From: Trichoplax adhaerens
Lineage: Eukaryota > Placozoa > Uniplacotomia > Trichoplacea > Trichoplacidae
Assembly (NCBI RefSeq): GCF_000150275.1
Contig: NW_002060946.1
Coordinates: forward strand, 5,618,597-5,682,596
Direction: 5' to 3'
DNA length: 64,000 nucleotides
Of this stretch, positions 13,080 through 24,462 are shown piece by piece (position 1 is the stretch's first letter; each line of letters starts with the position of its first letter). The notes beneath the pieces were generated by a model. That model did not search any database, was not told the DNA's origin, and saw only the letters and a program-made list of their open reading frames with translations. A program made the position numbers and the translations under genes.

Positions 13080-13440
13080 TGTCATGACATTACTTTAGCC
13101 AGCGATGCGATACTGACGTCAGGCTACTGTATCATCAATGACTTTATTCTATCATATATCGTATGATGATCCAAGACAGCCAAACAAGGTATCCTTCGCT
13201 GGCAGAAAGAATGTCACCGATAAAGGAGCCCGAGGGCCATCCACGTGACGTCATCTCTTTGGCGCAGACGATAGGACTGACGTCGGTCGGACCATCCGCC
13301 TCTTGCTGTAGGTAAGTCGGTTGCATCACATTCTTTTCTAGGTCTCTTTCTACTCATCTTTGCTATTATTTCAAGGTAGCATTTGACAACCTGCAATCCA
13401 TTCGTGCAATTCCTCCTCCAGACGTCGTCATTGTAGAGGG
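13080..13440. promoter_or_regulatory. CRE / E-box cluster, probable promoter region
   Basis: In AT-rich surroundings this stretch holds several ACGTC cores: 'tgacgtcagg' near 13115, 'cacgtgacgtca' at 13242-13253 (an E-box overlapping a full CRE), 'tgacgtcggtc' near 13278 and 'gacgtcgtca' near 13422. It is GC-rich and lies upstream of the helicase, so it is a plausible promoter for that gene or for an unseen neighbour. Which gene it serves is inference. Confidence 0.45.
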
Positions 13441-13444
13441 AAAG

Positions 13445-14852
13445 ATTGCAGCCATTATAGCTTTAGCATTACAAGGAATTGTCTTATTGGATCAACTAAC
13501 TGTAAACGACAGAAGAAAATGATTGCAAGGCATTTCTATTCAGCAATTCATTTGTACTCGCGCAGCTTAAGGTTGCCACGTGTGCTGTCACCAGGTATGC
13601 TGCTGCATCTTGGTCACAAGTCCATGAGCAGAGTTTTAGTTTTGCACCATCTTTGCAATTCCAATGATAAATCATTGCTTAGATGGAAAGTGTTGCAGGA
13701 TAGCTGAATTGTTGATACACATCATCAGTCTTGATAGATCCAATCATTGTCTACATAATCATCTTACAATAAATCGTGTGTATATTCATCCTAAATTTGT
13801 CATTGATATCTGCTGTGCAGGATTAAATGCTTGGTCTACCTTTCGACTGGCAGCGACCACGACCATGAAGTATAATAGTAAGTAGACACACTTTTCTACA
13901 TTAAATCATGCGTTCTATAGATACACTGGTGGACAGGAGTTGATTAGGATGCAAGCATTGATAATCCTCATCGGGCAATAGTTCAAGGATACGGTATCAC
14001 AGGCATACAATCAATCAGTCCTCCATCAAAAACTTTGATGACTTGTAGATACAGGCTTATAAAATAGAAATAGCGATTGCAGCATTCATGCCATACTTGT
14101 ATTTTTATACCAATCACACAGTTGAAGTAGACACTACATCCAACTTACTTGATATTCAAGTGTAAAAAGTGATCAAGACCTTTTAGAAAGCAATTTTCAA
14201 AGTGTGATCCTATTCGTTGGCAATAGGACTGTAGACTAGAAATAGTAATACGTAAGGAATGCAACGTTTTGGTCACCTTTACAAGGCTGAGAATACAGCC
14301 CATGATGAGGTAGACGTATAGAGGTAGTTATCATCAAGTATGGCATAAGCAAGGATGCCATAGTGTACATCATGATAAAGTCATTATACAGGAAATACAT
14401 GCGTGCATCACTTCGTACAACTTCACAAAGCTGAGAAGAGTAGAAATCCATGATGAGGCATATGGATGCAATAGGAAGGAAAGGAGTCGTTATACAATCA
14501 TGTCTTATCATCAAGGATAGTAGTATAGATCATGACTGAGTGATTATACCGTAAATGCCCTACGCCCATAACTTAGTAAAATGCAATAGACTAATGATGC
14601 TTGCAATTGCTTCGTGATGGACAGATACTGCATTAAAACAAGATTCTAGTCACCATTTTGATGCACCAACTCAACATTTGAAAAATCGACTACAGCCCAT
14701 CGATGAAGATGTGTAAGTCTTTTCTGACGCGTATATTAACGGTTGATAAGTAGTGGATATTGGCTACACAATGGATCTCGAGATATCATGATAGAATTTT
14801 GATGGCTTCGCCTGTTTTCCAAACTAATAGTAGTTATTTTGAATGATTGCAG
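13445..14852. other. Probable 5' part of the helicase gene, exons unresolved
   Basis: The helicase must have N-terminal exons here. One likely exon ends at 14712 (donor GTAAGT) and encodes ...QPIDEDV. It joins in phase to 14853, but its start is unclear (after 'ctacag' at 14694, or further upstream). No initiator ATG could be tied to it. Between 14236 and 14514 two related blocks ('catgatgaggtagacgtat' and 'catgatgaggcatatgg') suggest an old duplication. Confidence 0.4.
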
Positions 14853-17800
14853 TGACAACTTTGCACAGTTTCCATTAGATGAAACATTGGTATCCAGACT
14901 GCATCAACTTGGTTTCAATCGTCCTTTTCAAATTCAAGCAGTTAGCCTTCCTTATACATTGAATGGCAGGTGATGCATAAATGCAGTATTGCAAAACTAC
15001 TTTCTTGTATTGTTTGCCGTGTTTGCAGATTTGTAATCATATCTAACTCTGGATGATTTCAAATGCTATTGTAGAGATGTATTAGGGAAAGCCCTTACTG
15101 GTAGCGGTAAAACGTTAGCCTTTGCTTTACCAATTATTCAAAAATTATCGCAAGGGTAAAGGGATTAAATTTGCTCGATAGTTAGTGCTATATTGTTCTA
15201 CAGACTGTGTTATTGATAAGGTAATACTAAGCAAATGGATGTAAATATCAATTGTAGTGAGAAAACGGGTAATCCTCGAGCCATCGTCATTGCTCCTACA
15301 AGAGAGTTATGTAGTCAAGTTCATGGGTAAATTGCTTATTCATCATGTTGACAAGCCTAGTTCAATAAATTCTTGAAGTGACATAAATCAAGAAACAGTT
15401 GATTTAAACGTCATAACCATAGATGCAATATCAATTACTAATAATCATATCAAAATGCAGGTGTATTGCTGATTTATCAAGTACAATAAAATCTGTTGCA
15501 TTGTATGGTGGTACTGCTTACGGTCCTCAAGTAATTGGCTAATGAATGATACTAAGCTTTTTTACTTTACGAACGACTATTATACGCGTCTATTTGTCTA
15601 ACAGTATCAAATATTTCATTGTAGACCTCAAAGCTAAGAAGAGGTGCTGATGTTATATGTGCTACACCTGGACGATTAAACGATCACCTGAAGCGTAACA
15701 ATTTTGTAAGTTACTTTTACCCTTATTTAAATAATATCGCGGAATAGACAATGCGGTATGATGGTGCTGCTATCTTTTTAAATAGTGTCATAATACTGGA
15801 TTTTTTTACATGTTCTAATCGATCGCAGGTTTTAGATGATGTTCAGTTATTAATTTTGGATGAAGCTGATGAAATGTTGACCCCAAATTTTAGAGTAAGA
15901 GTTGCATTCCCTTCATAGCTTTTATTTTTAACTATACCATAAGCACTAAAAGACATGATTTTGTTAGGAACAAATTGAAAATATTCTACAGGATAGCCCC
16001 CAAAACAAACAGGTTTTAATGTTTGGTGCAACAATGCCACGATATATCAAAGAAATTGCCAAGAAGTATGTATGTTAGGAGATGCATCATTTTTTTTTGC
16101 TACGATAAACGCTAGTCGAATTACCTCAGGTGCCTAGAACATAGCTATAATATTAGCATATAGTGATGTTCCATAGCCTGAGGGAAATCATTTTTCAGTT
16201 GTTTTTCACACGGGATACATAACATGAGGTATTCTCGTATAGTTCTTGACTGATACACTTCCTGCTCCAAATATTATGATGATTTTATAATCCATGTAAT
16301 GTGCTGTGATGTCTTCTCACTATTTCTGATATTGGTTCATTTAAGATATTTAAAAACTCCAGAAGTAATCGACATAACCAAAAAGGGTTCTCCATTTCCC
16401 AAAACTGTAACCCATAAGGTAGATGCTTAGTTCCATACCAGATGATGCCTTTTAAGGAGTATTATATAGTTAAACACATGAAGCCTAGTTTTAGGCTTCA
16501 TATTTTTACCATTGTGTCTTGCTGATCATTCTTAAAAATTAACTTTTGGCATATATAGGCCGTCAAACTATTAAACTGGAGTTGTCGTTCATTAGCAGTT
16601 AGAAATATTATCGAGGAAGAGGGTATCCAGCGGTCGGTTGTATTTGTAACAACAAAAGGTCAGCCAAGTATACCTATTAATCACCTTACATTTGGTAATA
16701 GTTTTATGACTAATTTTTATATCTTGACTTCAACCATTAAAGTGGAAGCCAACGATTTAGCTCAAAAGATCAATGGTTTTGGCTTACCTGTTAAACCATT
16801 ACATTCTGATTTAAGTCAGAATAAAAGAGAGGAAATTATAGAAGCATTTAGAGTTGGAAAATTAAAGGCAATCGTTGTAAGTTTATTGTTGACATTTTAA
16901 CCTTGTGATTACCGTATATGTAGTACAATACGCTTAGTGATAATATTGGGAGTTCCGGAAACACTTGAAATGTGTCTTATCTAATACTCCACTCGTTTTG
17001 CTATATATAATTAGGCAACCGATGTAGCTGCTAGAGGATTAGATATTCCTGAAACTGATTTAGTAATTCAAGGTAAGAAATTACTAAATATTTCAGCGTA
17101 TAATAATGATCAGTATGTCATTTGCGTAGCTTTACCACCCTTTACCATTAACATATCAACGTTCTTTTTTTTATAGTTGCTCCACCACCTAACGGATTTG
17201 ACTTTTACGTGCATCGTACTGGTCGCACAGGCCGTGCCGGTCGTTCTGGAGTTGCTGTACTAATTTATGGATCCGATCGCAAAGATCGATTATTTTTAAA
17301 GGAGGTAGTATAAACGGAATCTGCAGATGTTTATCTGAAATTTAAATTTTATGTCTAGATATTGATGTCGTTTACAAAAGTAAACTTTGATTTAAAGTCA
17401 TATACTTATCAATGATGATAGCTCAGACAGCAAGTACAAGTAGAGGAAAAATCACCGTTAAAGTTTGAAGAAATTGCAAAATATGCAATTAGTGCCGCGG
17501 GTGATAGACTTCAAGAGGTAAAGTAGTGGCATTGTTATCATGATAGCATACTGTACTCTTTTGAGATAGATTTTACCAGTAGCCGCACGCTAGATGCTAG
17601 CCATGAATACAGCTTAACCATTGTGAATTTTATTTGGATGTAATAGGCTGATCAGAGATCGATAAAATTTGCTTTACCAAAAGCGCAAGAAGTAAGTTGA
17701 AGATACTAAACAACCAAAATTTGCTATATACACTTCATTCTCTCGTATACAGTGTGCAAAGAGTAGCACATAAATCTGATCTCAATATTTGGATATATTT

Positions 17801-18385
17801 GACGTTTTAGCTCTTACAAAAAGAAGAAACTACTGACGGAAATGGTCCTGCTGATGTTTTAGCAAAAGCGTTGTTGGTTTTAGCAGATTTACCGAGCTTA
17901 AAACCAAAGTAAGTTTTGATAATCGTACACAGCGTAGCAGCGACTCTATACCTATAAAGTTGGTAAGTGTACTAAAATAGATATTATCTTTTAGATGGAG
18001 TTCAGACGATGCAGATGACGACTGGGATAGAAAGCGTTCTAAAAGGAAATTTTCGAATAAGGACGATAATTACTCTAGTAGGAGATATGAAAATTTTGGT
18101 AAGAGTGATCGCGATTCTAGTAGGAGACGTGAAAATTTTGGTAGGAGTGAGCGCGATTCTAGTAGGAGACGTGAAAATTTTGGTAGAGGCGATCGTGATT
18201 TTAGTAGGAATCGTGAAAATTTTGGTAAAGGTGATCGAAATTCTAGACGTCGAGAGTTTGGTAAAGATTTTGAATACACACGTTACCGAAAAGATGGGAA
18301 TAGGGATTCTAAAATGGGTGAAGGAAGAGGAAGATCGAAAGGAGACTGGGGTAAAAAATTTAGCCGAGAATTTTTTGATGAGTAA
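14853..18385 (+). CDS. DEAD-box RNA helicase, DDX21/DDX50-like (N-terminus not resolved)
   Basis: Sixteen exons join in phase: 14853-14969, 15075-15155, 15258-15326, 15461-15530, 15625-15705, 15829-15894, 15968-16065, 16346-16418, 16559-16658, 16743-16876, 17015-17072, 17177-17304, 17431-17517, 17647-17691, 17811-17908 and 17995-18385 (about 565 residues). All helicase motifs are present in order: Q motif (GFNRPFQIQ), I (ALTGSGKT), Ia (APTREL), YGG, Ib (TPGRL), II (LDEADEML), III (GAT), IV (SVVFVTTK), V (ATDVAARGLDIP) and VI (YVHRTGRTGRAGRSG). The spacing and the region after motif VI resemble the nucleolar DDX21/DDX50 group, which unwinds rRNA and other RNA with ATP. Motif III reads GAT instead of the usual SAT. 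The C-terminal tail is an R/S/D/G-rich repeat region likely to bind RNA. The chloroplast RH3-type group is a more distant alternative. Confidence 0.9.
18085..18260 (+). repeat. 42-bp coding repeat in the helicase tail
   Basis: A 14-codon unit (about RRRENFGRSERDSS) occurs four to five times, with copies differing at a few codons. The first copy is RRYENFGKSDRDSS and the last are shortened. The protein repeat is basic and polar, like RGG-type RNA-binding tails. Confidence 0.85.
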
Positions 18386-18858
18386 TAATTATAATAATCC
18401 AAATGGAATTGATAGCTTGAATTGTATAGTTCAGTAATTTAAAGAAATCGACTTCTTTCAGGACAGTATTATTTTATGTTATCTGCTCTATAGCATTATA
18501 ATAACAAAAGACACCTGTTATATATAAATTATATGGCGAGAAAAAGTAGGCTAAACATTATTATAGCAAGAAAGATCTAAAATTATGCTTGCTTTAATGT
18601 GAAATTGTCACTATCGGTATCAAAATTTAATTTATAACATTATCTTTGATTAAAAATATTTGCATTACATTCTTGACTTTGATAATTACATTTTAGGAGA
18701 GGATTTTTTACTTTTTTTAAAATGTGCATTTGAGTTGATATATAAGAGTATGTAAAGTTCGAAGATGCGTCTTAAGCTATTCTCATGTTAGGCAACATGA
18801 TGTATAATTAATTTGTTAGTTTGTAATAGATATCTCTTTTCATGACGCTGTAAAGATA
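18386..18858. other. Convergent 3' intergenic region
   Basis: This is the short gap between the 3' ends of the helicase (+) and the first SnoaL-like gene (-). It is AT-rich and should hold both 3' UTRs. No exon is seen. Confidence 0.5.
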
Positions 18859-19686
18859 TCAGTCTTCATCTTTTAAATCCGAGTTTGCGATATCAATATA
18901 CAACTGTAGTTGGCCGTTGATTTTCTTTGCTATAGATAAATACCTGTTAATAAAACAAGTCTGTCGTTATGAATACCAAAGAATCACTCTTGATTATATT
19001 TTGCTACATACAAAACGGTGTTTACTCGTAAATCAATCTTGGTCAATCAAATTATCTTTGTGCAATCGAGCACTTGCAAGTGTATTGTAGCTTCTCAATC
19101 TAGTTTAAATTTAGTAGGCAATCTGTCAATACTGCATTACTTACTTTCCTTTATCAATTACAGTGGCATCTTCACGATGAAGGATATAGCGACCACTAAT
19201 ATAATACATTGAATCTTTGATGATGACTCCATAACCATCGTAAAAATATCGACTTTGCAAGCCATATTCTTTACCCATAATGACCACTTCATCAAAATAT
19301 TCCGTAATGGCTAAAGATAGAACAAAAAAAACTGAAAATTTTCATAATAAAGACAATACGATATAAAATAATCAAGGAGTAGTAATTGATAGCCACACAG
19401 ATTCAATTAGTACAACTGATAATATCTGTTAACTTCTTATCTCTTCGACATTTTGAAATAATAGCAAAGTCATCTTGATGCTTTTATTTTGCACATTGAA
19501 AATCTTACCTTGCCTACCTACAATTTCGCAATGACCCGGAGGTAATAATACGGCGTCATCAGTAAATAAATGATGGATAGCGCCTAAGTCTTGTTGATTA
19601 AAAGCATCTTGTAACATTTTATTAAAAGCACTAATTTCCTTCTTCAGTAAAGGATCGACAACAAAATCAGATGTTTCACTTGACAT
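18859..19686 (-). CDS. SnoaL-like / DUF4440 (NTF2-fold) protein, paralogue 1
   Basis: Three exons (19686-19509, 19310-19145, 18943-18859) give 142 residues. The fold type is inferred from the pattern shared with the two other copies in the window: an N-terminal helix, then Q/G-D-L-.A-I-H-H-L-F-T-D-D-A-V-L-L-P-P-G, then AITEYF, a long beta region ending in a ...KGK join, and a short last exon ending LYIDIANSD. The intron phases (1 and 2) are identical to those of the other copies, but this gene starts directly in the large exon with a longer N-terminus (MSSETSDFVVDPLLKKE). It is the most diverged member. NTF2-like DUF4440 proteins are small dimeric cone-shaped folds with varied or unknown ligands, so I assign no reaction. 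No signal peptide is seen, and cytosolic location is inferred. Confidence 0.85.
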
Positions 19687-22132
19687 GATTAACTACAACG
19701 TTGCAGGTGTTCAAAATGCTCGCTATATAAAGAAAGGCCAAAATTTTGACAGTATTAGCAAATTATTCCATTGCTGCAATTAGACTATTTGTACTGTAAG
19801 ATTATGCAATAAAAGTATAATATAACTCAACTATTCATAAACGCATAGCAAGATGGCATTCATATCACCAATTCATGGTAGCATTGCAGCAGTAGCAATT
19901 AAGCGATTTCGCTTCTTTGCAAAACCTTGCAGTTTTTAAGTTGAAACAGAGTACAGACATGGACAAAATATGTAATTTGCAAGCGAAGATAGTATTCTAA
20001 ACTATGTATTTTAATTTTAATGCATTATTTTAGCTCACCTTAGCCTATAAAAGAGTTATTAACCTGATTATTTTATAAGTCTTTCCTTTCTAGTAGATAT
20101 TTACGAGGTGATGTCCTATTTTGCTGATGCAATAGGGGTTTTTATTAATTAAATGACGATATTTTCAGAGTTTTAGACGGCATGGGACTCAAAGGAGGAA
20201 CAAATAGTTCAATGATCTAACCATATGTTATGATGTACGGTTATTACTTCATTAAATATTAGTAATATTCCTTATTAGCATAAAATGATGATATAAATTA
20301 TATTATTTAACTGGAAGAAATTTTGCCTCCGTTACTGCAGACGCTGCGGATAGAATTAGATTTTCTATTTTACAGTATATGATTGGAATGTATAATTTCT
20401 TATTTTTAGGCATTAAACTTAGATATCAGTGTAACTGTAGTCTAACTAGCAAATAAACTTTGATCTAATACACGTTTATACGTATGATTAAGTAATACTA
20501 ATTCTATTATTAGCAGTATCGCTATGTCTGCATTCGCAGTTAGTTACACACGCCATTTCTAAAGTGACGAAAGTATTTGATTTTTATCGTAATGTTAAAT
20601 TAATTATCATCAATAAATGAAAATAGATCTAAATTGTATCGTCTAATCTAAAATTTAAAATAGATTTTATGAAGGAAGAAAACAGATCTATCGCATACAA
20701 ATTACTCTCTATTGCACTATCATACAGCGATTGATTAAAATTTCATCGATTTATTTGCCATATAATACTTGAAATGGAACTTACATCAATCTTAACGCAA
20801 TCACAGCCGGTATTAACGTGCCAGAATAATTTAATATCGTGCAGAAATCAAGCAGGTATGGTAAAATTTCAGATTTTCCTTCTTCCGCATTGAATATAAG
20901 AAAAGTATTTAGATTAGGGTAGTATCCCAATTCTTTACGGGCTACCTATGCAGGTCGTTTAACTGAAAGGTAATTTATTACTAGTAGCACTGCTTCCTAA
21001 GCATTTCAGCGAACACGGTATGCTGAGATTTATTTCTCTAGAAGGTGGCCAATATTGCAAACCATCCCTGTTGTAAACGCCCTTACCAACAATAGAGCTA
21101 TAGTAATTAATTAAATTAAACGAATCAAATTAAAAAATCTCTCCACTTTAGGATACACCTGAACACTATTTTTGCTCTATCAAATAAATCCATACAGATT
21201 GCTGGCTAAATTTAGCTTATACTATCCATTAATTATCAGAAAAATTCATTTATCAGCAATCATCATAGCTTGATAACGGCGTGTAAGAGAGCTCAGGAAT
21301 AGTCCTTTTCCTATTATACAATCAATATTAAACCTTTTATGACTAAGAAATGCAAATAGAATATCAATTGTTTCATGATAACTAATTTTAATTCTTAGCT
21401 GTATAGATTGAAATAGGCAATTTGGTTGAATTATCACAATTAATTTAACCATTAAGATAAATATCAAGGAAATATCTTTTTATGGCAATATCCTAGCTTT
21501 TATGCGTTAGTAATCAATATCATTCGTCGGATATAGCATTGCAGTAAAATATGGAGCTAGGATTATACTGAGATAGTTTTGCTATTCTTTCTTTATTTAC
21601 TATAGCTATGCAACGTGTTTACGATTTTTGTTTGTCATCCAACAGGTATGATCGGAGCACCCATTTGTAAATTGGGACTGACTGTTGCAATATTGCCGTA
21701 CAGTAGAGTAGTAATTCTTCAAAATACAAGGTGATCAACTCTTAAAATTAGCTCAAGATTGCTATAAGTGGATGTTACTTTATCCACTGTATAGTCTATA
21801 TAATTACTAGAAATGGCTATGATTACAACTATTGATAGCTATTGTAAGGTTGTCCTTTTTATGGCATGGTATCAAAAACTTTTTTGGCGTAATATTTACC
21901 TTATTATACAGATGGAAATGTTTTATATTTGATTTAATGATCCAATTAAAAGACGATAAACACGTGTGGAACAGAGTAGGCCAAATCAATACAGAGTAAT
22001 TCGTTAGTGGCTAAATGTAAAGATATTTATGTATGTATTGATATTGTGTTATTGGAACCGTAGGCCTACTACTAGGTAATACTTTGAGCTATGACATTAA
22101 AATATCAATTTATAATTAGAGTTATGTTTGAT
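19687..22132. other. Gene-free AT-rich region
   Basis: I found no exon with convincing splice context or family signature. Short frames (for example at 21246-21467 and 21807-21989, minus) are hydrophobic chance frames. Nothing repeated stands out. Confidence 0.4.
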
Positions 22133-23260
22133 TAAAAGGCAATTATTTACGCTATAGTTACTTTCTTTACAATCTTTAAGGAACTTTTTAAGCTTAGACG
22201 ATATTATTTCATCTTGAGCTTACACCTATTGTCCCTTATTGAGTTAGTCTGCAGGACAGTACAAAAAAAAATTGAGGAGTGGGTTTTTATTTCCATCATT
22301 AGCATTTAGATTATGTCGCCCTCTTTTACTTGTATTAGACTTTATTCACATTGTTGATAGTCTAACCCTTGAAAAGTAGAAATAAAATTCTACTACGATG
22401 ATAGCAAGGTGAAATGGCGTCTTTGATATCTAACAGTACTTATAAATAACTTGTTCTTGATCTAGAGAAGTAGATATGAATGGCATTCGATCCTTTCAAT
22501 AGATTAAGGTTAACTAAACAGTTTAAGTCTTCGTGGCATCTCATGAAAGTAATTTATTGGTCTGCTTATTCTTTTCAATATAGAAAGACTTCGATACTAG
22601 TATAACGTAGCCAAAATTAGCTTTCTGTTGCTATACTAGTATATTGCTAAATTACTATTACAATAAGGAATCTCATCTATCGATACAACAGACTAAATAA
22701 ATAACCAGTAATCCTCTTACACCATAGATATGCATAGAATCATGTACAAAACGGCAATCACAATCCCTATTGCCAATCTATATATTTTATCCTTTTTTTC
22801 ATGGATCATCCTACATTCTACTTTTATCAAGTGTATCAAACCCATGGCAATCATGTCCAGACTGAATTAAGATAGCGACATACTTCAAGTTGGAGAGAGA
22901 CTAATGTAATCAATCATGGCTAAATCAGTCGACAAGTTGGATTCTATCTATCCGCGATAGAGCAATAATTGATATTTTCTAGTCTCCAAATTATTCATAT
23001 ACCATTGAAAACTTAATTATTGTGAATAGCTTTTTAAGCTTGTAACCTGTCATGATTGGTTCCCTAAATATATTAATAATTTAGATTGAATAAAAGAATA
23101 ACAATGATCATTTTAATTATATTGCTATTTTTTAAAAGTGATGGGGATTTAAAACTGTCCTTTCCAACAATGAGAAAGTTCTTTGTTTATTTAATTTAAT
23201 TAGAGTTATGTAAATAATACCGTACGATCTCGTGAAGAAAGAACCGATATTAAATATTAA
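22133..23260. repeat. Duplicated segment, block A, left copy
   Basis: This is the inverted near-identical copy of 35001-36150. It begins at 'taaaaggcaattatttacgc' and ends at 'gaaccgatattaaatattaa'. No gene is seen in it. In the left copy block A precedes block B (23261-26927), while in the right copy, read on the same strand, B precedes A. Small indels make it 1128 versus 1150 bp. A 7-bp gattaaa lies at the outer edge (22130-22136) and again just after block B (26924-26930). Confidence 0.9.
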
Positions 23261-23829
23261 GAAAGGTTTACCCGAAAATGTCCACTTATTAACATTGCAA
23301 AGATTTGATAATAATATATTATTGCGGTTGGAACATCAATTTGCTGTTAAAGAAGACAGCAAATTGTCTAAGCCAGTTACTGTGTCATTAAAGGTCAGGC
23401 ACATAAAAAATATTAATTGTAGTAAACATCTTTTATAATAAAATCAAGCCCAATACAAGAAGTGTGTGACATTCATAAGCTTAACTTAATTTTCTATCTT
23501 TCTTCAACAGAATTTGTTCAAATCTTTCAATATAACTAGTATTTCTGAAGTGACTCTGTCAGCTAATGCTGAAATAGGCCAATTAAAACCGCTTCAATGG
23601 AAAACACATGACACAAGTTCAGGTTTGATTTACCATTAAACAATAAATCTTGCTAAAGTATAATTTATTGGTCTTCATGTTTGGTAGTTTATGAATTCTG
23701 AAATTCGATAAAATTTTATCTTACATAGATAAGCTAAATTTGGAAAAAGTGATAGCTGAAAATCTAAACATCGATCTAAAAGCTATGCAGATTCGAACTT
23801 TCAATGTCACATTTACCCGCTATAACTAA
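23261..23829 (+). pseudogene. Alpha-mannosidase 3' fragment (part of exon 12, exons 13 and 14)
   Basis: Three blocks match the mannosidase C-terminus: 23261-23393 ([15 protein letters not shown]..., to a GTCAGG donor), 23511-23622 and 23729-23829 (ending [14 protein letters not shown] then stop). Splice sites and reading frame are intact, but everything upstream of exon 12 is missing, including the catalytic domain, so no enzyme can be made. The block A/B junction gives an open frame reading into it without an ATG (from a GTG at 23232). It is a truncated by-product of the duplication. Confidence 0.92.
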
Positions 23830-24462
23830 CAGAATACAACTAAATCTGTTTTTTAACCTTATAAAAATTATTCAAGTATACCCTAGTTGGATATTAACTA
23901 AAGAAATTATCGTTGAATTTCTTATGTTTGCATATTTTGTCGCTTGACTTAAAATATTAATTGTACTAGTTTATCAATTCTTTAGTGAATTATACTAAGT
24001 CACAAAATTAAGATTTATGTTTTTTCATAAAATGTTCTTTGTACTACTACTACTATCCTTTTAAACTAACATCAATTATTGATAAAACCTAAGTTTATTA
24101 CTAGTATTCATGAAATACTCATGACATGAAAACTGATATGATTCATTTTAGTCACCAATATTAAATCTATTTTTATCAGGTAAAACAGGTCTAGTTAAAT
24201 TTTGTGGAGTATTTCCTAATAATATAATCAAAAGAGCACAGGCAATATTTGTTACTACAATAGGATACATTTCAATTGCTTTATTTCAAGAGTTGCTAAA
24301 AGTTTCCAAAAGCTAATCTTTTAGTTACGTCTACAGCAATTACTAGCTACACCAAAAATGTAGCAGGTAACATAGCATCGACGATAAGACATTACAACTA
24401 ACACCAATAAGTACGAATCACTACACAATAAGTATAAATAATCAATGATACTACAGCTACGT

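Noticed and set aside
12060-13400. Many 60-107-codon open frames on both strands
   Set aside because: They come from GTAC-type simple sequence with few stops. They show no domain, splice or start context.
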